Translations under genes and position numbers: made by a program | Source: Stentor coeruleus | Taxonomy: Eukaryota > Ciliophora > Heterotrichea > Heterotrichida > Stentoridae | Assembly (NCBI GenBank): GCA_001970955.1 | Contig: MPUH01000179.1 | Coordinates: forward strand, 25,431-89,430 | Direction: 5' to 3' | DNA: 64,000 bases | Notes under the pieces: model-generated | Told to the model about the DNA's origin: nothing | Seen by the model: only the letters and a program-made list of their open reading frames with translations | The model's database searches: none | Part shown: positions 11,585-22,589 of the stretch, in pieces | How the letters are laid out: the number at the start of each line of letters is the position of its first letter | Position numbering within the stretch: position 1 is the first letter of the stretch

Positions 11585-12526
11585 CTACACTGAATGTGGT
11601 GCAAAAGAAAATGTTTGTACTGGATGTTTCAAGTCAAGGACATCCAAATCAATATGTCCAATAGTAATATCAACCAAAAATCTCCCTAAATTCTCAATCA
11701 TCCCAATACTTAATAATCCAAAACCAACTGCCAAGCATAAATAAAACACAATACCAATCTCCAAATAAACACCATAAATAGTAGCAAAAGATATAGAAGC
11801 ACAGCCAATAAAATTAAATATAGCAAGTGTTTCTTGGCAACAATCCCCATACTTCTCATAAATCATATACCCAGTCATTAAAACAATCCATATTGACTGA
11901 ACAACAGCAGGTAAAACCACAATTTCCCAATCAATATCCCAATGATAATCAATTTTACCTATTATCAACACCTGCTGAACAAGGACAATTAGCGAAGTTA
12001 CAAGCCAAAATGCTGAATATTCAGCAACAATAAGTAAAAACCTTAAAAAAATCACAACATTTAAAAACATCCCAGGCAAAAGAGGCTTTAATAACTCCAA
12101 ATTATTGTGTACTAAATTGTGATATAGGGATACACATGTAAATCCTAATAAAAACAAAGCGAAAATGTTTCTTATAAGCCTTCCTATAGCTTGCCTTTGC
12201 CATAAGGTAATACCTCTGATTTTCCTATAGAAAATATCGTTGAAGATTATAAAAATAACAACAAGGCAGGTTAGAAAGAGTTCCATTATTAGGAATGATA
12301 GAGGAATTAAACAGTGACTATAGCTTCCTTGATTGTAGTAAATTTTTAGGTAAAGCAAGATTAAAAAGGCCCAAAAATGAAGCAGTTGGACTGAGCCTAA
12401 AAATACTTGTAGTGTAGATTTTATTAAGGGACGATCTTCTAAACATCTTCTGCACATAAAGCATGATTGACGAGATGATCTTGGATATAGAGGCTGAGTT
12501 TCTGAGCAGTCTGAGTCATCTTCCAT
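11585..12526 (-). CDS. Multipass membrane protein, possibly TMEM185-like
   Basis: 313 residues with about eight strongly hydrophobic helices from residue ~38 onward and a short acidic, Cys-containing N terminus (CFMCRRC). The paired-helix spacing and the WEIVVLPAVVQSIWIVLMTG stretch are reminiscent of the TMEM185/FAM11 group of predicted membrane proteins, but I could not confirm a diagnostic motif. There is no signal peptide, so it is probably an endomembrane or plasma-membrane protein. Two CxxC-like N-terminal cysteine pairs could be lipidated or bind metal. Confident it is a real membrane protein; function unknown. Confidence 0.7.
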   Translation of the reverse strand: MEDDSDCSETQPLYPRSSRQSCFMCRRCLEDRPLIKSTLQVFLGSVQLLHFWAFLILLYLKIYYNQGSYSHCLIPLSFLIMELFLTCLVVIFIIFNDIFYRKIRGITLWQRQAIGRLIRNIFALFLLGFTCVSLYHNLVHNNLELLKPLLPGMFLNVVIFLRFLLIVAEYSAFWLVTSLIVLVQQVLIIGKIDYHWDIDWEIVVLPAVVQSIWIVLMTGYMIYEKYGDCCQETLAIFNFIGCASISFATIYGVYLEIGIVFYLCLAVGFGLLSIGMIENLGRFLVDITIGHIDLDVLDLKHPVQTFSFAPHSV

Positions 12527-13234
12527 AATTAAACGTTAATTTTTGAATATTTTTCTTATGCTAACTAAATTTCTCTAAACAAAATGATGTGTTAATATCG
12601 AAATTTATAAAACTCGCATGCTTGATTAGAATATAAACTGTTTTGTTATAGAAAATGCCATCCATTTAGGAATCGCTTACATAATTACAAATTGTTTTAT
12701 ATTCGAAAATTTGTTAAGGTAATATATTAATAAATTATTAACAAGGGCTGGACAATAGTCAAGCGATAATTCCTAACTAATACTAATATTAATAAATTGT
12801 ATTTTTGTCAATTTAGTAACCCTACATCTTTCAACCTTAAATCTTGATTTTATGCATTTTTTTAAACACTAAATAGAACAATATATATACATATCATAAA
12901 ATAATATACATATTTTAGCTAAATCAAATACCTTAAAATATTTTTATTACTATATTACACATCTAAAACCTTATCAACCATATTATCCCTACAAAAAATC
13001 CTCATTAAATCCTTTCACAATCAAATCCACACCCAAAATCCTGATTTTAATATACTTACTTCTAAACTTAAACTTATCTCAACTTTATAACTTTAAAGCT
13101 TTCCCCATAAAAAAATCCAAATCACTATTAAATCTCAAATCCATATTCATATCCTAACCCATTTTTCTTTATCTAATCACTCCTATTACCCAACATAATA
13201 TAAATCTTCCGATATTATAAAAAACCTTTAAAAA
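12527..13234. other. Divergent intergenic region, no gene seen
   Basis: 708 bp between divergent genes. The half next to the + gene (12940-13234) is C/A-rich with repeated short ATCC- and CCTAA-like words and almost no G. No RNA gene or coding frame seen. Confidence 0.55.
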
Positions 13235-16200
13235 ATGATGGATTTAGTATACGAAACATGGTACTGTGTTTTTTCAGACAAACACTACATATCAAAACCA
13301 AATTTCACTCACGCAGTTCTTTATATAGTAAAAAATCTCATGATCCTAGCTCAAAACATACAAATGTTCTGGTATTTCGATATGCCTATACAAAACTGGG
13401 ACAAATATAAAGTTTTTTGGAACATAATAAGTCTACCATCAATAGACCTAATAGCCGCAGAGTATCAAGTGATATCACATTTTTTTCTTGGTGTAATGAT
13501 TTTCATATACAGTATTTTAGCTGGACTTGCTTTAATACTAATCCTTTTATACTTTGAAAAAAAAGTCCCTCAGATTTTCACAATGGCTATAAGACTTTTT
13601 ATAACAATTGCTTGTGAGATACTATTTATACCTATTGTAATAGTTTTACTACTAGGGGTAAAGTATTCAAATAGTAGTTTAGAATATTTCAGTGAGTATG
13701 AAAAAGCAAATAAAACTGATGGTATAAGGCTTGGTAATCTTGGTGAGTTCTTTTGTGCTTTGGCTGTTGTACTTTTAGTTATTTTTGGGGTGTTTTATGA
13801 AGCTTGTTCTTATGAAATAAGACATGTTAATGATGGGATTTTAAATGATGGGAGGATTCAAGCTAAACCTGAGGTTGTGAATAAAGTAGTGCATTTTTGT
13901 AACTGCGTTTTGTATGTTAGTATTGGTTTGATGAATTATGAAGTTATGCTTATTTTGATGTTTTTACTTTATTGTATTCCTAGTGTGTATATTGTGATTA
14001 GCCTTCATTGTTATAGTCGACTTTTAAATACAGTTAAAGCTTTTATTTGTATTGACTGTGCTTTGATATGTTTATTTTTTTGGATTGGTTATAGGATAGA
14101 TGATGCTCAAGTCACTTTGATACTTACATTGATTTTCCAGATTGTTTTAATTCCTATTGTAAAAGAAATTGTTGATTATAGGGCAAGGCAAATCAAACCC
14201 CTTTCCCAGGTTTTGTACCTGAAATTCGAAGTTTTTGAACGATCTATAAGACCTTTACTTATAAATGGGACTTATAAGGAAACTTTGATTGAAAAGATGA
14301 ACAGGAATTTTATTACCCATAGAGAAAAATTAAATAGGATTTCTCAGGCATATTACGCGAATGATGTATTAGGAAACTGCTCACTTGGTCTTAATAAAAT
14401 ATTCGCTATAAGTCATTCTGGATTGAATATTGTTACAAACTATCAAGTGTTTAGATGCAAAAAATTCTTAAAAACTATATGTGAAACTAGAAGCGAAAGC
14501 TTTAAACTATATCGTTATTTCTTAGACTTCTCCAAAATCAAAGATACAGACCGGAATTTCTGTGAGCTCTACCACAAGTTTTTCATAAACATGCTTGACC
14601 ACCACCCTGAGCTCCCAAAACTGAAATCTTTAATAACTGAAGTTATAAAAGACTTATACTTTTTAGAAACAAGCTATAGTTCTTTGCTTATGCGTTTTCC
14701 TAATTCTAACGAAGTCAAACAAAATTACGGTTCATTTATGCTTAATATAATCTGTGATAAAGAACGTGGAAACAGGCTGATAAGTCGTGTGGATACACTT
14801 GGTGGTCGTAAGAAAAACACAATCAAAAACACTTTGAAATTCATCTCAGACCGGTGTTTTTTAGTTATATCAGGAAACCCAAGTACATTAGGTAAATTGC
14901 TTTTTTTCAATCAAAATCTAGCTAATTATCTTGGTTATTCATACGATACAATCAAAACCTTGAATATATCTCATTTTTTACCTAAACATCTCGCTTCTAA
15001 GCATGATATGTATTTAAAAAGATTCTTAGAAAATTCTATAAGCCATGTTGCTTTCAAAAACTCAGCCTTATGTTTAGTTGATTCACAAGGGTATCTTTGC
15101 GAATGTAATGCTAACTGCGAGGTTATCGGCTATGAAAACTCAGTGAATTTTATATGTGCAATCGATCCTTTAGGCTTTAGAATCAGACATTTTTGTCTTA
15201 TTAATGAGTATGGGTATATCCATGGTCATAGTAAATATTTTGCAACTGTGATTTTTTCTAAATTAAAATACATAGAAGGGCATTTTATACAAGAATTCTT
15301 TATAGATTTAGACATAAAAAATATTCAATACGATGAAATAACCTCACATATAATCAAAGGTCAAATAAATAATATACAAATCATTAAAAAAATATACGTG
15401 ATGCTTAAAGAATCAAAAATAAAAAGCAGTATTCTAATTTTCTTATATATAACTGAAGATGAAAATGAAGTATGCCGTTGGGGATCAACAAATGATTTTT
15501 ATGATATGGAAAATATCAACCCTAACGATAATAAAATCGAAACAATTTTAACTGAAGGAATTGATGAGTATAGAGAAAGTACATTGAAGAAAAAAGTGAG
15601 TATTTTTGATGAGAAAAAACTTAGCTTTGATGGACTTTCTGATAATGGGCTTATTAATGATAGGTCTAAACAAAATAATGCAATAAAATCATCATATTTA
15701 TCTATGAATGATGTTGTGACTATAGCAAAAAGTACTCAAGTATTGAAAATAGCGAAAATCGTTTTGTTAATGTCTGTAAAAAGTATTTAGATTGTTATAT
15801 TGATAATTACGAATATTGTTATTTTGATATATATTTCGAAAGAGGTCGAGCATTCGAATTCTTTGACTGCATTGACTAATTTGGGTGATTTGGGATATTA
15901 TTTATCGCAAATTGCTTTGATAGTAAGGTCATTGGATTTAGGGACAAAAATCAATATTCCTGCTTTTTATAATACGATTGATCTTGAGAATATGATAAGT
16001 AATTTAATATCATCTCAAACAAAATTACTTGATGATTTTAAATCTTGGTCTTATTGTAAGGACTCTGAAGTTGTAAAAAATAATGTTATTCCTTATTCAG
16101 TTTATGAGAATATGGTTAAAACAAAATATGGTAGTTTACATGCTATAACTGGGATGTTTATTGAAAAAGTAATTCTTAAGCAGAGTGAATTGATTCTTAT

Positions 16201-17338
16201 AAAACTTCGAGCTAATAATACAAATTACGAAAATGAGTTATTTTTTATTATTTTTAATGCTTTTGGAAGTTCATTCGAACATATATATCAAGCAATTATA
16301 GGACTTAAAAACTGTGAAATCGCTAGAGTAGATGAACTTTCAAGTGTTAATAACTCATTGATGTTTGCAGGTGTTGGAATCCTTGCTGTAGCTTTTACTT
16401 TTATCACTGTATATTTACTTACAATTGATGTGTATCTAAATAATCTTTGGGAAACTTTACACAAACGAGTCATGAGTGGTTTTATAGAAGTAAAATTACA
16501 TTTAACTGAACGTTTAGCTCACTATCACGACCTAGTAGAATACAGTGATTCTGAGCCACTGCAACACTCAGCCAAGCATCAAAAAAAGGTTCGTTTCCGA
16601 CACTCTCTAAGATACCTGCTTCGTTTTTCAATACTTTTTATCTCAGCAGCAATTTTCTATATAGTAAGTGCCTTTGTATTTAATGAAAGCATTCACAAAT
16701 TTCTTTATTATCGTCCTTTATTGACTTCAACATTAATACAAAGAAAAATCAAAACCAATGAACTTTGTTTTTTTACATTAGAAAATGAGTTTCAATATAC
16801 AAATGCTTCAATAAATAAACTATACCCATATTTTTCCCCAATGCAAGATATTCATAATTCAATATATGAACTAGTTGAGTTGATTGAATCTACTAAAATT
16901 ACATTAAGAAATCCTAATATAATGAAGTTTATGTCTGCAGATGTTAAAGGGTTTATTTATGAAAAATATAATGGGACAAGGGCTTTTATGAAATTAGGGA
17001 CTTTTCGTGCTTTGAGTTTTTTGATGCAGGAGTCACTTTTTATTGTGATGGATAATAAAATTGATGAATTTTATGTGGTTGATGACTTTTTTGATGAAGT
17101 AAAAGAGTATAGTGAAGCTACGAAAGCTATTAGTATGGAAGTGAATAAAGATTCGAAGAATTTTATTAACTTGCAAGTTTCGAATTTGATTTACTTTACT
17201 TCGGTTTTTTGTGTAATGTGGATTGGATTGTATGTTGGGTTTTATTTACCATATTTATCGAATGAAGTGAATATAACAAAATATATTACAAAACTTCTTA
17301 TGATTATTCCGAATACATTCGAGATTAGAAATAGGTAA
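13235..17338 (+). CDS. TmcB-like multipass PAS membrane protein, copy 2
   Basis: 1,362 residues from two coding blocks (13235-15775 and 15791-17338) joined by one 15-nt intron. The layout matches copy 1 at 26-4292: N-terminal membrane helices, a central soluble region, PAS-like segments near residues 545-745 (LFFNQNLANYLGYSYDTIK and the following strands), then C-terminal helices with shared blocks such as LTIDVYLNNLWE and SLRYLLRF. Two start codons follow one another (13235 and 13238). A sensory role is inferred only from the PAS-like folds. There is no second intron, unlike copy 1. Confidence 0.87.
15776..15790 (+). other. 15-nt intron of TmcB-like copy 2
   Basis: GTAAAAAGTATTTAG, phase 0, at the same protein position as intron 1 of copy 1. 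Exon 2 resumes IVILIITNIVILIYISKEV, homologous to copy 1. This conserved position is strong evidence that the TAG is intronic rather than a real stop. Confidence 0.95.
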
Positions 17339-17649
17339 TTTTTTATTATTATTTATATAAGTTTAAATAAAAGTATGAATAAGTTATATAAATTAGGATT
17401 TTCATGTGGATAGGTTTAAATTTTGAATAAAATTATGAAGGAATTGATTTTTTAGCTTTAAACTTCAGGTGAACTATACAATTTTATTTTTTTTCACCAA
17501 TATGGAGATAAGAAAATTCCAAGCATTAATACTTAATAACCTCTCTGTGACCTTATTTTAAGCTATTTTTTAAAAAATAATTCGTCTTAAACTACTTTCT
17601 TTATCCAAAGCCCCCCAAGCTTTAGTGTAAAAATATTATTAATAGAATC
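17339..17649. other. Intergenic, no gene seen
   Basis: 311 bp, A+T-rich, between two + strand genes. It contains a short C-rich run (GCCCCCCAAGC, near 17611). Nothing else was recognised. Confidence 0.5.
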
Positions 17650-18342
17650 ATGGCTGAGTGCTTTCAGGAATTAACACTCTTATTATCTTATCAAACTCAA
17701 TTCTCAGAAAATACTGATATCATCCTAAATCAATACATTATCAATACATCTCCTTTCTGGGAAGAATTTCTAAAATTCATAAAAGATCTAAAAAAAATAA
17801 TAGGAATCGATAACATTGCAAAAATATTCCAAGTACCTCATTCTTTTATAAGCCTTATTCTCTCAATACATAAACAAGGTGCAGAATGCTTATTATGTGA
17901 AAAATACTACGAACATTTTGACCAACATTTAATAATTAAACATAATTTTACTGAAGATCAACGATTAGAATTCTATAATATTTTTGAAAAGTCTTTTTTT
18001 CCAATACCAAAAAGCGTTGAATTAGCTTTTGAAGAAGAAAATGAGCCGGCGAATATGGAAAAAATATCGAAGAATATAGAAAATGCCCAAATTGATTTTT
18101 TTAAATACTGTGATACAGCTAAAAGTGTTAAAAGAAACAATGAGGAGAGAAAATATGCTATGTGTATCGACTGCGGACAAATAATGACAATGAAAAAAAA
18201 ACTAGAACATGATATTATGCATAAAAGGACTGAAAAAGTTGAATGTCTTGGATGTCAAAAAATATGCAAGAGAAAAAAATTTGATAATCATTTGAAGATA
18301 TGTCCAAGAGGTCGAGCAAAGATGAATAGACTTAAGTTGTAA
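17650..18342 (+). CDS. C2H2-type zinc-finger protein (lineage-specific family), member 1
   Basis: 230 residues with three metal-binding patterns: C-x2-C-x9-H-x4-H (CLLCEKYYEHFDQHLIIKH, ~79-97), C-x2-C-x11-H-x3-H (CIDCGQIMTMKKKLEHDIMH) and C-x2-C-x11-H-x3-C at the C terminus. The first two have exactly the spacing found in the tandem genes at 32197 and 32985, and all three proteins begin with a similar ~75-residue domain (ELTLLLSY here, DLTILLGY and DLSILLGY there). I do not recognise this domain. Nucleic-acid binding is plausible from the fingers and the basic tail, but unproven. Confidence 0.75.
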   Translation: MAECFQELTLLLSYQTQFSENTDIILNQYIINTSPFWEEFLKFIKDLKKIIGIDNIAKIFQVPHSFISLILSIHKQGAECLLCEKYYEHFDQHLIIKHNFTEDQRLEFYNIFEKSFFPIPKSVELAFEEENEPANMEKISKNIENAQIDFFKYCDTAKSVKRNNEERKYAMCIDCGQIMTMKKKLEHDIMHKRTEKVECLGCQKICKRKKFDNHLKICPRGRAKMNRLKL

Positions 18343-18403
18343 TCTTTATCTATATAAATGGTATCACAATCCTTCAATAAATTCCTTTATTCCATTCTTA
18401 TAA

Positions 18404-19471
18404 ATGGGCTGTTGTGGAAGCAAACAAGCAGCTAGTTATGAGACTGGATCTGAAATAAGGCGTTTAGAAGAAGAGAAATCAAAGCTATTAATGGAGCAAG
18501 ACTCTCTTAAAGAAGCTGAGACTTTATATAGTCAATCAGAGGAAGAAGTTGCATTTATGTGTAAAAGACTAACAACAAGTCTTATCAATTTACAAAACGA
18601 AGAGACTCGTCTTGAATCTTTAGCATCATTGGCAAGTGAGATAACAAAGCGAATCCAAGATTTAGATGAGAAAATACAACAAAGTGAGTCTGAATATCAT
18701 ATGCTTCAAAACGTGATTACTAATAAAAAACAGGAACTTTTAGAAAAAACTGAAGAACTTAGTCATATACTTCATGAATCCTCATCATTTTCTATAGAAT
18801 TCAATAGAAAAACCGAAGAAATCAATGAACTTAGCTTGGCTGCATCAGAAGTTGGCCATCTAGAAGAGAAAATCCAAGGACTAAAAGAAAAAATCAATCA
18901 TTTAATTGAAGCAAACAACAAAGTTGATAGGAACTCCATAGAAATCCAATGTTTAGAAGATGAGATTGAGGACTTAAAGCCAAAGATTGAGCAACAAAAC
19001 TCGAAGCATCAAATTTTATTATCATTAGATGATGAGATTAATTATTTACAAGCACAATTAAAGCTTTCTGAAATGTCATCTTCAGAAATCAAGTACTTTA
19101 AAGATATACAAAAAACTAGAAATGATTTAGATGATAAAGTAAAAGGACTTGATTTAAGACTTGAGGAAATTAATCAGTTTGATATTGATGAACTGATGAA
19201 GACAAAAGAATCATTGTTGGTAGTGAAAATGACTTTGAAACAGGATTTAAAGGATCAAATGCCTGATGGTAGTAAAAAAGTTATGAAAAAAAATAAGCTG
19301 GAGTCGAGAAGAAGTAAGCTTAGTGTTGATTTAAATAGGAAAACTGTGAGTTTTGATTCGATATATGAGAAAGTGTGCATGAAACTACAGAAAAAACAAG
19401 CGGAGAAAATTAGTTTGGAAGCACAGTTGAAAGAATTTCAAGATATTATACAGGAAATCGAGATGGAGTAG
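18404..19471 (+). CDS. Coiled-coil protein with N-terminal acylation signal
   Basis: 355 residues. The N terminus MGCCGSKQAA fits N-myristoylation at Gly2 with palmitoylation at Cys3/Cys4, so membrane attachment is likely. Almost the whole remainder (residues ~17-350) is heptad-rich, charged coiled coil. A basic patch around KKVMKKNKLESRRSK sits near residue 292. No enzymatic domain is seen. It starts 61 bp after the zinc-finger gene. A peripheral membrane scaffold is inferred; specific function unknown. Confidence 0.7.
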   Translation: MGCCGSKQAASYETGSEIRRLEEEKSKLLMEQDSLKEAETLYSQSEEEVAFMCKRLTTSLINLQNEETRLESLASLASEITKRIQDLDEKIQQSESEYHMLQNVITNKKQELLEKTEELSHILHESSSFSIEFNRKTEEINELSLAASEVGHLEEKIQGLKEKINHLIEANNKVDRNSIEIQCLEDEIEDLKPKIEQQNSKHQILLSLDDEINYLQAQLKLSEMSSSEIKYFKDIQKTRNDLDDKVKGLDLRLEEINQFDIDELMKTKESLLVVKMTLKQDLKDQMPDGSKKVMKKNKLESRRSKLSVDLNRKTVSFDSIYEKVCMKLQKKQAEKISLEAQLKEFQDIIQEIEME

Positions 19472-19591
19472 GATAGTTATTAAGATTTTAACAAATCATT
19501 TTAAGGAATAACTTTTACATAATCAAATTTTACAAGTTATAATTTTCACCTAACAAAAAAAAATAAAAGGAAAAAAGAAAATTTCCTATAT

Positions 19592-20359
19592 ATGGATTAT
19601 ATGAAAAAATCAAGCACAGCACCTTTATCTCGTGATATTCCTAAACAATTCCAACTTTCTCCAATAGAATCAATTGAGAAATCCTATATAATCTCTATAC
19701 TCAACGTTCTGTAATTTCTAAATAGTCTGAATTCTAAAGACTTTACCAATATCATAAGAGAAATTTCAAGTGAACCAGACTCACTCATTGAAGACTTAAA
19801 CAAGTTTTTAGCCCAAGAAATGACTTTATTATTCTTCCTGACAAAGCATCTCTTTCTAAGTTCATGTGATTTTTGTTATAAATTAAGTCGATTAATTCCT
19901 TCATCAGCATATATACAAGTAACTTCAGAAGATATTGAATCAAATCCAAGCATTTCTTATATTCAAATCCCTCCAACTGCAGATTTAGTGTTTTTTATCT
20001 TTCCTGACCAACCTTTATATAAAAATATAGACAATTTCCAATTCACTTCTCAGAGACTTGAGACAAATCATGAGCTTTTTGGTGTGATTTTTAAGAAAAA
20101 AAACTATTTTATTGGGTTTTATTTCACAGTCAAAGGTTGGGTTTTTTGCAAAAACTCAGGAAAACAGATTTTTATGAACTGGGCTGAAGGTTGTGCTGTA
20201 GCTTATGAGATGGGGATGAGTATGCATATTATGTTTTATGTAAGAAATGTTGTGTCTTTTGAAGAACCTGAGAATATGAGCGAGGTTATGAATATTATGC
20301 AGGAATTCTCGGAATTTTATAAGGAAGTGCCTAGGAATCGGGTTTATTTTAATAATTAG
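19592..20359 (+). CDS. USP-like fold protein, probably inactive (tentative)
   Basis: 250 residues once a 15-nt intron (19711-19725) is removed; exons are 19592-19710 and 19726-20359. The start at 19592 gives MDYMKKSSTAPLSRD. The pattern SYIISILNVLLNSKDFTNII resembles the first helix of ubiquitin-specific proteases (CYLNSVLQ-like), and ELFGVIFKKKNYFIGFYFTV resembles their LxGVxxHxGxxxxGHY block. The catalytic Cys is replaced and no GHY His is seen, so any such protein would be catalytically dead. The similarity is weak and needs a structure search. The spliced frame itself is well supported. Confidence 0.6.
19711..19725 (+). other. 15-nt intron in USP-like gene
   Basis: GTAATTTCTAAATAG, phase 2: GTT CT joins T CTG AAT, restoring a frame from ATG 19592 to the stop at 20359. 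T9 and A10 are conserved. Confidence 0.88.
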
Positions 20360-20574
20360 ATTTTGGTGGATTAAGACAGGGAGATTATTTGATTGAAGGG
20401 TTTTTGATTAGAGGCTTTTTTTTTTGAAAATAATAGGAAATAATTTTATTGTATAAAAACACCTCCTAATTAGCCAAACCTAAATCCTATAAAGCATCAA
20501 GTTTTCAATAAATTCTATTAAAAACAAAACATAGAATTCTAATGCAATCAATATCATTCAATTTTATAATAAAA

Positions 20575-20982
20575 ATGAGAATTTTTATTGTTTCAGCCCT
20601 TCTAGTTGCATGTTTAGCCAATATACCTCTTGAACAATACCAAACAGGTGAATCCTGTGAAAAAAGTGCTAAATTCAACATAACATCAGTGACAATCGAT
20701 CCATTTCCTCCTGGAAACTCAGACCAATACACTGTTGTCATGACTGGTACTTTTCTTTCTAAAGAAACAGTAGAACAAATCTATATAGGTCAAAGAAAAA
20801 ATAAGGAAAAGTGGCATTACACTTATCAAACTATAAACAAGGAATACCCTAAAGGAACAACTGAAACTTATACCATTTCTTTGCAAGCACCAGCTATTAA
20901 AGGTCCTTATACCGATCAAATCACCCTTCATAAATCAGATTTTACAACTTTATCGTGTTGGCAATACAATTACGTTATTTAG
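20575..20982 (+). CDS. Secreted ML-domain (MD-2/NPC2-like) lipid-binding protein
   Basis: 135 residues from the ATG at 20575; an in-frame ATG at 20542 would add 11 residues, but the signal peptide MRIFIVSALLVACLA begins cleanly at 20575. After cleavage the protein shows the ML fold pattern: an early Cys, then ITSVTIDPFPPGNSDQYTVV with the hallmark PFPPG, a central tGTfLs strand, IKGPYTDQITLH and a late Cys (SCWQY). Members bind sterols or phospholipids in the secretory and lysosomal lumen. At 135 residues it is a single domain of normal size. The cysteine pair count is low compared with animal NPC2. Confidence 0.85.
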   Translation: MRIFIVSALLVACLANIPLEQYQTGESCEKSAKFNITSVTIDPFPPGNSDQYTVVMTGTFLSKETVEQIYIGQRKNKEKWHYTYQTINKEYPKGTTETYTISLQAPAIKGPYTDQITLHKSDFTTLSCWQYNYVI

Positions 20983-21107
20983 TTTAAGATTATAAGTTTA
21001 GATTTTTTTTAAAATTTCTTATAGAGATTAGTGGATGTTTGGGCTTTGGGATGTTTAGTTTATTTATATTTATTATTAATAAAGGATTATAGCTTTTAAT
21101 TACATAT

Positions 21108-22589
21108 CTATTTATTGGGTTTTTTAGTATCAGTATATTTTAACAAAGGCTTAATCAATGGACTTTGGTATTTTTTCAGGGTGTTTAATGGTTTTAGTAT
21201 TGATTTTTTAGGTGATAATCTTTGTGTGCTTTTTTTATTTGCATTTTCGATATTATAGTCAACTGAATACACTGAGTTGCTAGTTAAAAGTGTGGCTTCA
21301 GACTGGGTTTTCTTTTGTCTCTGCCAAAACTCTAACGGATTCACTAATTTTTGCCCACTTCTTATCCATACACCCTCTCTTGCTATAGCAAACTCAACAT
21401 CAAAATCATTAATTTTAACTGTGAACTCATCTATTTTAGTCATTTTCTCAATTTCCACAACTTTTCCAATAACTTTTTCTATAAACTCCATCACTTGTTC
21501 TTCAACCAAAGATAAAAACCCTTTTTCCTTATTTTTACCTTTATCTATTATCCATGAACTTACATCATTTTCTACATTAATTACCTTTTTCTCATGATCT
21601 TCAATTAAACTTTTTAAATCCCTATCAGATTCATCACTTTGTAAAAAATTCTCTATATCAAAATACTCAATACAAGCTACCTTTGACAGTTCCATAACAG
21701 TATTCGCTAGTTTTTCTGAATTACTTTCTGCATTTTTTAACTGTTGCTGATACTGTTTGCATTGTTTTTCTATACCTTGCATGCTTTCAAGGGTAAAATT
21801 AAGCCTTTCGCATTGTTCTAACAAATTTTTATTATCCATTTCCAGCTTCCTATTACTTTGTTTAAGATTACTATTCATCTCAAGTATCATACAAATCTCT
21901 TTTTCCTTATCAGAAATCAATTGAATCAAAGAGTTTTCACGCATTGACGACCTTTGTCCCTGGCTTTTAAGCGACTTAAGCAAATTGTCGATTTTTTCTC
22001 TTAAAGACTTATTAGCTTCTTTTTCTTTTATAATTGATTCTTTGTAATTCTCAAGTTCTGTAGTTAAGATTTCAACGATATCTTGATGTTTATTCTGATC
22101 TATAGAGTCCATAAGCATATTAAAATGTGAAGTTGTTATCAACTCTTGGTCATTTTCTTTTGTCAGAGCAATCTCAGAAGCTAAGACGATTTCAGAAAGA
22201 CTCTCCCCTTGGACTTCAGGATTTGTTAAGAAGATTTCATCATCACAAATATCAGAATGTAGTAAAAGTATTATTCTTGGGGATTTTATATCTTCAATAA
22301 TGTTAGGTAAAAAGTCATTAGATGGGCTATTAAAGAGTGGAAGCCAACGACCAGATAAAGAAGATAATGAAGATATTTGTAGTGAAAGGCTACCAACATA
22401 ACCTTCAGTTTTCCCCATATCTTTTAAGATCATTCTTAGTAAACCATCTGAAGGGACTTCGAATAAGTTTGTATCGTGGATGGAATTCAGTGGGGTTATT
22501 ACGTCGATTAAACTGTTGTTTACTGATATGTAACAACCTAAGCAAGAGTCTATCCAGTTTCCTTCAGCTTTTAGCAATTGGATTTTCAT
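21108..22589 (-). CDS. C2-like N terminus with long coiled coil
   Basis: 493 residues. Residues 1-~110 are beta-rich (MKIQLLKAEGNWIDSCLGCY..., GRWLPLF) and look like a C2-type fold without obvious calcium-binding aspartates. Residues ~155-310 are a long charged coiled coil with repeated E, K, N and L heptads. The C-terminal ~60 residues are basic and proline-containing (SPKKSILKPL). This is a common layout of ciliary and centrosomal proteins, but no family could be named. It is divergent to the FAM135 gene downstream. Confidence 0.65.
   Translation of the reverse strand: MKIQLLKAEGNWIDSCLGCYISVNNSLIDVITPLNSIHDTNLFEVPSDGLLRMILKDMGKTEGYVGSLSLQISSLSSLSGRWLPLFNSPSNDFLPNIIEDIKSPRIILLLHSDICDDEIFLTNPEVQGESLSEIVLASEIALTKENDQELITTSHFNMLMDSIDQNKHQDIVEILTTELENYKESIIKEKEANKSLREKIDNLLKSLKSQGQRSSMRENSLIQLISDKEKEICMILEMNSNLKQSNRKLEMDNKNLLEQCERLNFTLESMQGIEKQCKQYQQQLKNAESNSEKLANTVMELSKVACIEYFDIENFLQSDESDRDLKSLIEDHEKKVINVENDVSSWIIDKGKNKEKGFLSLVEEQVMEFIEKVIGKVVEIEKMTKIDEFTVKINDFDVEFAIAREGVWIRSGQKLVNPLEFWQRQKKTQSEATLLTSNSVYSVDYNIENANKKSTQRLSPKKSILKPLNTLKKYQSPLIKPLLKYTDTKKPNK

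Noticed and set aside
15800-17338. Apparent separate 512-residue gene after TmcB-like copy 2
   Set aside because: It has no ATG at its start and joins the upstream frame through a 15-nt intron at a position shared with copy 1.
19455-19485. Possible 17-nt intron at the end of the MGCC coiled-coil gene
   Set aside because: Its length departs from the uniform 15 nt of supported introns and splicing would not join to any recognisable coding sequence.
21277-21597. 106-codon antisense frame opposite the C2-like/coiled-coil gene
   Set aside because: Shadow of the minus-strand coiled coil; no independent leader or domain.
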